Position numbers and translations under genes: made by a program
In this document: piece after piece, positions 24,258 through 32,599 of the stretch
How positions within the stretch are numbered: the first letter of the stretch is position 1
Layout: each line of letters begins with the position of its first letter
Notes under the pieces: generated by a model
Databases searched by the model: none
Seen by the model: the letters and a program-made list of their open reading frames with translations, nothing else
What the model was told of the DNA's origin: nothing
Assembly: GCA_023954375.1 (NCBI GenBank)
Contig: JAMLIC010000029.1
Span: 1-64,000, forward strand
Reading direction: 5' to 3'
DNA length: 64,000 bases
DNA from: Planctomycetota bacterium
Lineage (GTDB): Bacteria; Planctomycetota; J058

Positions 24258-27158
24258 GTGCGTCAGCTCGAGCAGGACGTGGCGCAGCGCGCCCTCGACG
24301 AGGGCCTCATCACCGCGGCCGACAAGGAGCGCGTCGAGCGCCTCGTCGCCGAGGCGCAGCGGCGGGGCACGCGCCTCCACGCGGCGCAGGTGCTCGTCCG
24401 CGAGCGGCTGATCAGCTGCGCCGACCTCCTGCGCCTGCAGGACGGCCAGGCGGCGCGCCTCTACGAGTGCCCCCACTGCCGCCACCGCCACGCGCGCGCC
24501 GACCTGCCGAAGAAGCAGCGGCAGCGCTTCGCCTGCAAGGGCTGCAAGCGGCCGCTCGAGCTCGAGCGCGCCGAGCTGTCGCGGCTCGAGGTGCTCGCCA
24601 GCCGCGACCCGCTCGACCTGAGCGTCCCGCTGCACAGCGTGAGCGAGTCGAGCGCCAGCGCCCTGTCGGAGATCGACCTCGACCGCTACGAGGTGCACGA
24701 GGAGCTGGGGCGCGGCGGCTACGGCGTCGTGTTCAAGGCCATGCAGAAGGACCTCGAGCGCGAGGTGGCGCTCAAGGTGCTCCGCGCCGGGGCCGACCTG
24801 CCGCCGGTGAGCCTGGAGCGCTTCGTGCGCGAGGGGCGCGCGGTGTCGCGCCTGAAGCACCCGAACATCGTCACCGTCTACGACATCGGGCGGCAGCGCG
24901 ACCTGTTCGCCATGTCGATGGAGTACGTGCGCGGCGACCCGCTGCGCAACGTCGTGCGCGCGCGCGGGTCGCTCCCCTGGCGCGAGGCGGCCGAGATGAT
25001 GGTGCAGGTGCTCGACGGGATCGAGCACGCGCACGCGCTCGGGATCATCCACCGCGACCTGAAGACGAACAACATCCTCGTCGAGGCCGAGACCGGGCGG
25101 CCGCGGATCATCGACTTCGGGCTGGCCAAGGACCTGGGCGCCGACTCGGCGCTGACGCAGGGCGGGGCGATCGTCGGCACGCCGAACTACCTGTCGCCCG
25201 AGCAGATCCAGGGGCGCTCGAGCGAGGCGGACGCGCGGGCGGACATCTTCGCCCTGGGGGTGATCTTCTACGAGCTCCTGTGCGGGAAGCGGCCGTTCGA
25301 GTCGAAGCAGAAGGCGGAGGTCTACAAGAAGATCCTCACCGAGGAGCCGCGCTCGATCCTGGACATGACGGTGGACGGCTCGGGCAAGAGCCCGGTGCCG
25401 CCGGCGCTGGCGGCGGTCGTGCACCGGGCGCTCGAGAAGCGGGCGGAGGACCGGTTCCAGACGGCGGCCGAGATGCGCGCCGCGGTCCGGGCGGCGCTCT
25501 CGGGCGACGAGCCGGCGCCGGGCACGAAGACCGACCGGAAGCGCCGCACCGGCGCGCACGCCCGGCCGCGGCCGACGACGCGGAGCATGGCGGCGGTGCG
25601 GCCGGCCTCCGGCGTGAGCCCGGCGCTGGTCGCGGGCGGGGTCGTCGGCGTGCTCCTGCTGGGGCTCGGCGTGGGCCTCCTCCTCAGGGGCTCGCCGTCG
25701 CCGCCCCCGCCGCAGGTCAGCGACGCGCGGCCGCCGGCGGCCGCGCCGGCGCCGCCGCCGCAGACCCCGGTGAAGCCCCCCCGGCCGGCGCCGCCGCCGG
25801 TCGTCGCGCCGTCGCCGGCGCCCGACCCCGACCCCGAGCCGGTCCGGGCGCCGGAGCCGGTCCGGGCGCCGGAGCCAGCGCCCGAGCAGCCCGAGCCCGA
25901 CCCCGAGCCGGTCCGCGCGCCCGAGCCGGTCCGCGCGCCCGAGCCCGAGCCGGCCTCCCCCCCGCCGCCTCCCGACCCCGCGCCGCCGCCCGCCGTGGCC
26001 CTCGACCGCGGTCAGGACGACGCGCGGGCCTTCCCGGAGCTGGCAGAGCGCGACCAGGACGGCTGGGTCAAGCGCGCGTTCATCATCAACTCGCTCGCCG
26101 ACGGGACCCCCTCGCCCCACACGGTGCGCGGGCTGCGCCTCGCGCTGTCGGACCGCAAGGAGCTGAACCGCGCCTTCGCGCTGCGCGGCCTCCTGCGCGC
26201 CCACGACGACCTCCTGCGCGCGGTCGGCAGCCAGGGGCTGTTCGACGCGCTCGTCGACACCCTCGACAGCCGCGAGGAGTTCGTCGCGCGCGCCTGCCAG
26301 GCCCTCCTCGCGCGCCTCGCCGGCGACCGGGAGCGGCGCGACAAGGCGGCCTGGCGCCGCTGGTGGGGCGAGGCGGGCGAGGCGCTGTTCGTCGAGGCGG
26401 CGCGCGTCGGGCCGCCCCCGCCGTCGCCGACGCCTGGCGGCGGGCGCGACGCCGCCGCGAGCGCCGAGGAGCTCACCACGCGCACGCGCGCGCTGACCAC
26501 CCACATCAGCCAGCTCAGGGACCGCGGGCTCGAGGTCGTGTTCGTGATCGACGTCACGAGCTCCATGGCCGACGAGCTGGCCCGGGTGAAGGGGCAGGTG
26601 GGCGAGATCACCTCGTTCATGGACCTGCTCCTGCCCGGCAAGACGCGCCTGGGCTTCGTCACCTACGGCTACGGCGTCGTCGCCACCTGCGCCCTCACCA
26701 ACCGCCTCGAGCGCTTCGCCCAGGCCGTGGAGGGGATCGCCCTCGAGCAGGACCCCCGCAACACGACGGTCCCCGAGGCGGTCGAGGTGGCGCTGGAGTA
26801 CACCCTGCGCCGCGACAACCCGCTCGGCTGGCGGCCGAAGGCCTGGCGCACGATCCTGTTCCTGGCCGACGCCCCGGCGCAGGACCCGGTCAAGGCGAAG
26901 GAGCTGGCCCAGCAGGCGGCCGCGGCCGGCTTCGTCGTCAACGCCCTGGTGACGCCGCCGCCCGCGAAGTACGCCGAGCGCTGGGGGCCGGGCCCGTTCT
27001 TCCGCGAGCTGACCCAGCTGGGCGGCGGCACCTGCTTCGAGCTGGGCACGCCCGAGGAGCTGATCACGCGCCTCCTGGTCATGGGCTTCGGCTCGCGCCA
27101 CGAGGACGACCTGCGCCGCTTCGTGATCGCCTACCGGGAAGTGACGGCGAAGGGTTAG
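24258..27158 (+). CDS. Ser/Thr protein kinase with TM helix and C-terminal vWA domain
   Basis: 966 residues. The N-terminal part has a helical segment and a four-Cys zinc site (CPHC near 71, CKGC near 93). The kinase domain spans about 140-415 with GRGGYGVV, VALKVL, HRDLKTNN, DFGLAKD and SPEQ, and looks active. One membrane helix lies at about 452-478. A Pro-rich linker carries EPVRAP repeats. A HEAT-like helical region comes next, then a vWA domain (VFVIDVTSSMADEL near 760, with an intact DxxSS MIDAS start). The likely layout is cytoplasmic kinase and external ligand-binding domain. A group II intron begins 14 nt after the stop. Confidence 0.9.
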   Translation: MRQLEQDVAQRALDEGLITAADKERVERLVAEAQRRGTRLHAAQVLVRERLISCADLLRLQDGQAARLYECPHCRHRHARADLPKKQRQRFACKGCKRPLELERAELSRLEVLASRDPLDLSVPLHSVSESSASALSEIDLDRYEVHEELGRGGYGVVFKAMQKDLEREVALKVLRAGADLPPVSLERFVREGRAVSRLKHPNIVTVYDIGRQRDLFAMSMEYVRGDPLRNVVRARGSLPWREAAEMMVQVLDGIEHAHALGIIHRDLKTNNILVEAETGRPRIIDFGLAKDLGADSALTQGGAIVGTPNYLSPEQIQGRSSEADARADIFALGVIFYELLCGKRPFESKQKAEVYKKILTEEPRSILDMTVDGSGKSPVPPALAAVVHRALEKRAEDRFQTAAEMRAAVRAALSGDEPAPGTKTDRKRRTGAHARPRPTTRSMAAVRPASGVSPALVAGGVVGVLLLGLGVGLLLRGSPSPPPPQVSDARPPAAAPAPPPQTPVKPPRPAPPPVVAPSPAPDPDPEPVRAPEPVRAPEPAPEQPEPDPEPVRAPEPVRAPEPEPASPPPPPDPAPPPAVALDRGQDDARAFPELAERDQDGWVKRAFIINSLADGTPSPHTVRGLRLALSDRKELNRAFALRGLLRAHDDLLRAVGSQGLFDALVDTLDSREEFVARACQALLARLAGDRERRDKAAWRRWWGEAGEALFVEAARVGPPPPSPTPGGGRDAAASAEELTTRTRALTTHISQLRDRGLEVVFVIDVTSSMADELARVKGQVGEITSFMDLLLPGKTRLGFVTYGYGVVATCALTNRLERFAQAVEGIALEQDPRNTTVPEAVEVALEYTLRRDNPLGWRPKAWRTILFLADAPAQDPVKAKELAQQAAAAGFVVNALVTPPPAKYAERWGPGPFFRELTQLGGGTCFELGTPEELITRLLVMGFGSRHEDDLRRFVIAYREVTAKG

Positions 27159-27172
27159 TGTGATCGCGGCTG

Positions 27173-29229
27173 GTGCGCCAGGCGAAGCCTGGAGGGGGAG
27201 GACGCCATGACCGGGTAGGGTCACGCTGAAACCCCCTGTCGGAACCCAGTGGGCAGACCCCGAAGCTAGAAGGCCCGGGCGACCACCCGGCAAAGATGGC
27301 GACCGCCGGAACCGAGTCTTGCGCAGCTACCGGCGACGGGACGCTGCGAGGCGTAGACAGGGAGTGCGTAGGCCGCGTATTGAGCCCCGAAAGATCCAAC
27401 CCGAGGCCGACGCTTTCAGCTGAGCGGAAGGCAGCACCCACGTGACGGATGCCAGGCACGTGGGCTCGGCGGGGTCGTAGACCGCGGCATGTGCACGAGG
27501 GTTCCCCAGGAACCTGGGAGGCTCTGCTCGTCTCCTGCCTCACGGACCGGTGGGGACCGGTCTATCAACACCCAGGCCCGGGGGTCCGCAGCCCGACCCG
27601 CGGGAGCGAACACAGGGCAGCAGGGCAGTACCCCCGGAGCGAAGGCGACCGGAGCGAGGGGGAAGGAGAGCAGAGGTCAGAGCGCCCCATAGTAGCGAGG
27701 AGGCGGGGTAAACCCTCCCCGAGGGGAGCCCGCGGAGCGAAGGGGGGCGCCGGGAAGAAGCCGGGCCGGACTGGCCGGCCTCACGCACCGTCGGAAGGAA
27801 AGAAGGCAGGGGGATAGGGCCCCGCAACCGTCTCCACGAAACTTCGATGGATCGCGGAACTGGCGAGGAACGCCCCGGACATGGCGCGTTCACCTCGCTC
27901 TCGCACCAATCGACTTCGACTTCCCCTCCACGAGGCCTATCGGCGCACTCGCAAGGACGGGGCTCCTGGGGGTGATGGGCCAGACGGCGGCCCAGTATGC
28001 AAAGGGTCTGGAGGGCAACCCCGGGAACCTGCTGGAACGCTTCGGCTGGCACCTACAGGCCCCTCCGGTGAGGCGTAATATCCCCAAAGGGACGGCACAG
28101 AAACCCGACCCATAGGGATCCCGACCATCGAGGACAAGATCCTCCAGAGGGCGGTGACCATGGCGCTGGAGGCCGTCTACGAGCAGGACTTCCTGGACTG
28201 TTCGTACGGCTTTCGGCCCAAGCGGTCAGTACACCAGGCGCTCCAGACCCTCTGGAAAGGAGCGATGGACATGGACGTCGGGGCTGGGTGCTCGGGAGGT
28301 GGACATCAGGAAGTTCTTCGGACTCCCTGGACCACGCCCATCCCGAGCGATCCTCGACCAGCGGGTGCGTGACGGCGTGCTGCGCCGCACGATCGACAAG
28401 TGGCTCAAGGCAGGGTGCTCGAAGAGGGACGCTCGAGATCCCCGACGAAGGCACTCCTCAAGGTGGAGGGATCTCGCCTCTCCTCGCCAACGTCTACCTC
28501 CACACGGTCGTGGACACGGTTCGAGAGCGAGATCCGATTCCAGTCTGGAGGCAGCCTTCCTGGTCCGCTACGCGGACGACCTGGTGATCGTCTTCGCTTC
28601 GGTGAACGACGCGCGCCGGGTCAAGGCCGCCCTCCCCGAGCGATCGGGGCATGGCCTCACGCTCCACCCCGAGAAGACCCGCCTGGTCCCATTCAGGCGG
28701 GCCGACGTACCGGTCCACCGGAAAGGGCGAAGACCCCTTCGGCACTCAACCGCAGGACTTCGACTTCCTCGGCTTTCGCCACTTCTTGGGCGCGGACGAG
28801 GAAGGGCGGGTGGGTCGTCAAGCAGAACACGGCCGCGAGCCGTTTCCGCCGTGTGCCTTGAAGGCCGTCGACGACTGGTGTCGCCGGCACCGCCACTGGT
28901 CGCTCAAGGAGCAGCAACAGGCCCTGGCGCAGAAGCTCCGGGGGCACTTCGCGTTCTACGGGGATCACCGGGGAACTCGACCGCCCTCTCCCGCTTCCGC
29001 TCTGGCCCGGGCGGCTGGAGGCGGTGGCTGGACCGCCGCTCCCAGCGCGCCTCGATGGGGTGGGCCAAGTTCAACGCCATGCTGGAGCGCTATCCGCTCC
29101 CGCCAGCGAGAGCGACCCGCCCGTCCTCCGCCACGCAGCGAAGGCGTGACCCGAGGAGCCGGATGCCCGAATCGGGCACGTCCGGATCTGTGGGGGGCCT
29201 GGGGGGGCAACCCCCCGGCCTACCCCGAT
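27173..29229 (+). mobile_element. group II intron
   Basis: The 5' end GTGCGCC fits the bacterial group II intron consensus, followed by a long structured, GA-rich 5' region. Domain V lies at about 29156-29190 (GAGCCGGATGCCCG, loop AATC, CGGGCACGTCCGG), with the AGC catalytic triad. Domain VI (about 29191-29226) is a GGGG...CCCC helix with a bulged A in GGCCTACCCC, and the 3' end is GAT. The element is about 2,057 nt, a normal size for an ORF-containing intron. It lies just past the kinase-vWA stop, so it does not interrupt a gene. The encoded RT is broken, so mobility would need help in trans. Confidence 0.85.
27820..29118 (+). pseudogene. group II intron reverse transcriptase/maturase, frameshifted
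   Basis: RT/maturase pieces appear in order but in alternating frames: LLHEAYRRTRKDGAPGG-like start (about 27930), LEAVYEQDFLDCSYGFRP (28170), VDIRKFF (28299), LEIPDEGTPQGGGISPLLAN (28430), FLVRYADDLVIVFAS with the catalytic YADD (28560), DFDFLGFRHFLG (28760), DDWCRRHRHWSLKEQQQALA (28870) and WLDRRSQRASMGWAKFNAML (29030). At least five frame changes are needed to link them. Catalytic residues survive, so decay is recent or some indels are sequencing errors. No HNH endonuclease domain is seen. Confidence 0.85.
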
Positions 29230-29486
29230 CGGCCGAGGATGGCGGGCGCTGCGGTGCGTCGGGGGCGCCGGCGTCGGGACCGCTCAGGGTTCCGGTCGGC
29301 GGCCAGGAGGCCGCCTTCCCTCGCCTTCGCGCCGCCTCGCCTCGCCCTCCTCGGCCTCGCCTGGGGCTCTCGCTGCGAAGACGCGGCGAGGTGTGTTCGG
29401 AGGCGGCTCGGCCGCCCTCCGTAGACGGGGTTCGAGGACAGGCCCTCGCTAGTTCCTGGCCGAATGCCCGGATGACGTCGGCCGGC
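29230..29486. repeat. dispersed repeat copy 2 and partial IS end
   Basis: About 29280-29440 matches the first 165 bases of the window in the same orientation. At 29449-29464 there is a stray copy of the IS terminal sequence GCTAGTTCCTGGCCGA, 43 nt upstream of the complete left end. No gene is supported. Confidence 0.6.
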
Positions 29487-31277
29487 AACTAGCTAGTTCC
29501 TGGCCGAGCACCAGGAAGTCCGCTTCGCAGGCTGGAGTCCTGGCGCCAGGTCGCGCCCATCTGGCCCATCCAAAAACCAAACATCGGAGGTAGAGGAGCG
29601 GCTCGCCGTCGGCGGCGAGGTGTATGGAGAGGTTTGGAACGACAACCCCAAGCCCCACACACCGAGGCGAGCCATGCGACGAACGATACCGAAGCAGCGC
29701 CGACTGTTCACCCCCCTTGTCGAGGACGCGCTCTCCGAGGAGCTGGTAGAGATCGACGAGCTGATCCGTCTTCACCCCGAGTGGGAGGAGTGGATCCTGG
29801 AGGACCTCACGAACAGGAGGCGCGGCCGTGCGCGGCGCGGGCGTGAGGGCATGGGGCCCGATCTGGTGCTGCGGCTCCAGTTCCTCAAGCATCGGCTCGA
29901 CGTCTCGCTCCGGAAGCTGTCGAAGATCGTCAATGACTCCGTCGGCTTTCGCGAGTTCCTGGGCCTCGGGGTCGAGGACCGTGCGCCGAAGCGCTCGACG
30001 ATGCAGGACAACCTGGCGAAGGTCCGGCCCGAGACGTGGGGGAAGATCCTCCACTCTCATGTCCAGTCGCAGGAGCTGCGCGAGTTCGAGTCCGGTGACA
30101 AGCAGCGCGTCGACGCGACGGTCGTGAAGGCCAACATCCACCCTCCCTCCGACTCGTCGTTGCTCTGGGACGGCGTGCGGACGTTGACCAGGCTCATGAG
30201 CCAGGCGCGCCAGCTCTTCCCCGAGGTCGAGTTCGAGGACCGCAGCAAGCAGGCGAAGCGGCTTCAGTCGAAGATCTACTGGGCCCGCCGAAAGGAGCAG
30301 CGCCGCCCCGCATACGAGGCTCTGTTGAAGGAGGTGCGCTTCGTCGACACCCAGGCCGAGCGCGTGATCACGTCGCTGGAGACCGTCCGGACTCGCTCGG
30401 TGCAGGACGGCGTTCTCCGCGACGCGTTGGCCTCGGAGCTCCGTCGGTACCGCGGCCTCACCGCTCGCGTGATCGACCAGACCGAGCGGCGGGTCGTGCG
30501 GGGCGAGACGGTGCCACCCGGCGAGAAGCTGTACTCGATCTTCGAGCCTGAGACGGACATGATCGTCAAGACGAAGAACCGGCCGCCGGAGTTCGGGCAC
30601 AAGGTCACGTTCACCATGGGCGTGCACTTCGTCCTCGACTGCGTCGTCGAGCGTGGGAACCCGGCGGACGTGACCCTCGCCGTGCGCCAGGTCGAGCGCC
30701 AGACGGCGCTCCGCGGGAAGGCTCCCGAGCAGGTGGCCTTCGACGGGGGCTACGCGTCAGCGGCGAACCTGGAAGCGATCAAGGCGCTTGGCGCCGAGCG
30801 CTGCGCGTTCAGCAAGGGCCGCGGCCTCACGCCCGTCGACATGGCAGGTAGCCGACGAACGTTCGGCCGTCTGCGCAACTTCCGCGCAGGCATCGAGGGA
30901 AAGATCTCCTGGTTGAAGCGCGACTTCGGTCTCGGCCGGTGCACATGGAAGAGCTGGCCTCGGTTCAGCTCGTACGTGTGGTCGGCTTGCTTCGCCGCGA
31001 ACCTGAGCAAGCTCGCTCGGTTGAGGCTGAGCGCGACGGCAGCGCCAGCCAAGCGCGCCGCGTAGCCCATCGTCGCAGATCCGCCTCGCAGGCCCCCTTC
31101 CTGGGAGAGAGTGCGTACTCGTAGCCGCGACAACGAACGGAAGCGCCTCGAATACGGCTCAGCAGGCCGAGGAACTGTCTGCGAGCGCGCCGGCACACTC
31201 CAGCGGCCGGGTGGTCGCCGGCCTGGAGGCCGCGCCCCAGGCCGATTTCGGCCAGGAACTAGCTAGTAGCTAGCTAG
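29487..31277 (+). mobile_element. ISNCY-like insertion sequence
   Basis: The left end (about 29491-29507) and right end (about 31248-31266) are inverted copies of CTAGCTAGTTCCTGGCCGA. They flank one transposase gene, giving an element of about 1.8 kb. CTAG-rich sequence at both outer edges blurs the target duplication. A partial extra left end at 29449 suggests an earlier or nested insertion. The element is less GC-rich than the host genes, consistent with acquisition. Confidence 0.75.
29674..31065 (+). CDS. DDE transposase, ISNCY-like
   Basis: 463 residues. An N-terminal DNA-binding region is followed by a DDE core: VDATVVKANIHPPSDSSLL (first Asp), VAFDGGYAS (second Asp) and RAGIEGKISWLKRDFGL (Glu). 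The IHPPSD motif and the long helical insert between the first and second Asp are typical of ISNCY/IS1202-type transposases. ATG 29674 is preferred to an upstream start because GAGG lies 6 nt before it. The frame is intact, so the element may be active. Confidence 0.85.
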   Translation: MRRTIPKQRRLFTPLVEDALSEELVEIDELIRLHPEWEEWILEDLTNRRRGRARRGREGMGPDLVLRLQFLKHRLDVSLRKLSKIVNDSVGFREFLGLGVEDRAPKRSTMQDNLAKVRPETWGKILHSHVQSQELREFESGDKQRVDATVVKANIHPPSDSSLLWDGVRTLTRLMSQARQLFPEVEFEDRSKQAKRLQSKIYWARRKEQRRPAYEALLKEVRFVDTQAERVITSLETVRTRSVQDGVLRDALASELRRYRGLTARVIDQTERRVVRGETVPPGEKLYSIFEPETDMIVKTKNRPPEFGHKVTFTMGVHFVLDCVVERGNPADVTLAVRQVERQTALRGKAPEQVAFDGGYASAANLEAIKALGAERCAFSKGRGLTPVDMAGSRRTFGRLRNFRAGIEGKISWLKRDFGLGRCTWKSWPRFSSYVWSACFAANLSKLARLRLSATAAPAKRAA

Positions 31278-31314
31278 CCCGGGCTCGGCCGGCGTCCGCG
31301 GCCGCAGCCGTCGA
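31066..31314. other. IS right end and flank
   Basis: No gene is seen. It holds the untranslated right part of the IS, its terminal inverted repeat (about 31248-31266) and CTAGCTAG repeats. About 40 nt of flank then reach the kdsD stop. Confidence 0.6.
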
Positions 31315-32292
31315 TCAAGTGACACCGGCTTCGAGCAGGTCCTGCACGTCGAGGAGGCCCAGGTAGCGGCCGTCGGCGTCGACGACGGGCAGCTCGTCGA
31401 AGTTGAACTCGTTCATCATGTGCCACGCCTCGGCGGCGAGCTGGTCGCCGCCGACCGTGCGCGGGGCGCGGGTCATGACGGCCTCGATCGGCCGGTCGAG
31501 GAAGCCGGGGTCGCGCAGGACGTGGCGGCGGATGTCGCCGTCCGTGAGGAGCCCGGCGACCTGCTGGCGGTCGTCGACGACGACGAGCGCGCCGGGGCGG
31601 CGCCCGAGGCCGCCGGCCTCGACGAGCGCCGCCCGCGTGACGAGGCCGACGCTGGCCGGCGGGAGCTCGGCCCGCGGCCGCATGACCTCGCGCACCTTGA
31701 TCAGCGAGCGGCCGAGGGCGCCGCCCGGGTGGTAGAGGGCGAAGTCCTCGCGGGTGAAGTTGCGCCGCTTGGAGACCGCCATGGCCAGGGCGTCGCCGAG
31801 GGCCAGCTGGGCGGTCGTCGACGTCGTCGGCGCCAGGCCGATCGGGCAGGCCTCGGGCGCGCGCGGGAGGAGGAGCAGGCAGTCGGCGTGGCGGGCCAGG
31901 ACCGACTCGGGGTCGCCCGTGACCGCGACCAGGCCGGCGCCGATCTTCTTCACGGCCGGGATCAGCCGCTTGAGCTCCTCCGTGTCCCCCGAGCGCGAGA
32001 GGGCGAGGACGAGGTCGCGCCGGCCGACGCGGCCGAGGTCGCCGTGGATCGCCTCGGCGGGGTGGAGGTAGAACGACGGCGTCCCCGTGGACGCGAGCGT
32101 GGCGCTTATCTTCTGCGCCACGATCCCGGACTTGCCCATGCCGGTGGTCACGACGTGACCGGCGCAGCGGAGGACCAGGTCGACGGCGCGCGCGAACCGC
32201 GCGTCCAGGAGGTCGGCCTGCGCCCCGACCGCCTCGGCCTCGAGGCGCAGGACCTCGCGCCCGAAGGCGATCACCTCGTCGTCGTCGACCAA
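31315..32292 (-). CDS. kdsD: arabinose-5-phosphate isomerase (KdsD/KpsF/GutQ)
   Basis: 325 residues, usual length. An N-terminal SIS sugar-isomerase domain (VVTTGMGKSGIVAQK, LSRSGDTEEL, PTTSTTAQLALGDALA) is followed by two CBS domains (about 205-325). It interconverts ribulose-5-phosphate and arabinose-5-phosphate, the first step to Kdo for lipopolysaccharide. The start appears to be TTG 32292 next to a G-rich GAGGGGGGA; a downstream GTG is possible. It follows the 94-residue gene by about 20 nt at the end of the dxr-rseP operon. Confidence 0.9.
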   Translation of the reverse strand: MVDDDEVIAFGREVLRLEAEAVGAQADLLDARFARAVDLVLRCAGHVVTTGMGKSGIVAQKISATLASTGTPSFYLHPAEAIHGDLGRVGRRDLVLALSRSGDTEELKRLIPAVKKIGAGLVAVTGDPESVLARHADCLLLLPRAPEACPIGLAPTTSTTAQLALGDALAMAVSKRRNFTREDFALYHPGGALGRSLIKVREVMRPRAELPPASVGLVTRAALVEAGGLGRRPGALVVVDDRQQVAGLLTDGDIRRHVLRDPGFLDRPIEAVMTRAPRTVGGDQLAAEAWHMMNEFNFDELPVVDADGRYLGLLDVQDLLEAGVT

Positions 32293-32314
32293 GTCCCCCC
32301 CTCGCCCCGCCGGC

Positions 32315-32599
32315 TCAGTAGATGATCACGTCGGCCAGCCTCGAGATGCTCACCACCTCGACCTTCCGCACGTGCACCGAGTGGCGGTTCTTCTTGATCC
32401 CGAACTTCGCCGCCTCGAGGATGTAGAGCTCCTTCGAGGTGCGCGACTCCATGAGGTCGTGCACGTCGGCGTCGACGAGCTCGAGGAACCAGTCGCCCGC
32501 GTGCTCGAGCTTGCCTATGTAGAGCAGCTCCCCGCGGGTGTCCAGCACCACGTCCTGGCCGACGAAGGGCGCCAGCTCCTCGCGCTCGCTGGTCGTCAC
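32315..32599 (-). CDS. small conserved-looking hypothetical protein
   Basis: 94 residues, no family recognised. Composition is that of a compact mixed beta/alpha cytoplasmic protein: VGQDVVLDTRGELLYIGKLE suggests an Sm/SH3-like barrel. No signal, membrane segment or cysteines are seen. GTG 32599 overlaps the rseP stop by 4 nt, and kdsD follows closely, so it is translated in the envelope operon. Confidence 0.7.
   Translation of the reverse strand: MTTSEREELAPFVGQDVVLDTRGELLYIGKLEHAGDWFLELVDADVHDLMESRTSKELYILEAAKFGIKKNRHSVHVRKVEVVSISRLADVIIY

Noticed and set aside
27416..28587. Short open frames within the group II intron 5' region
   Set aside because: This part is structured RNA (domains I-IV); only RT-like pieces match a known protein.
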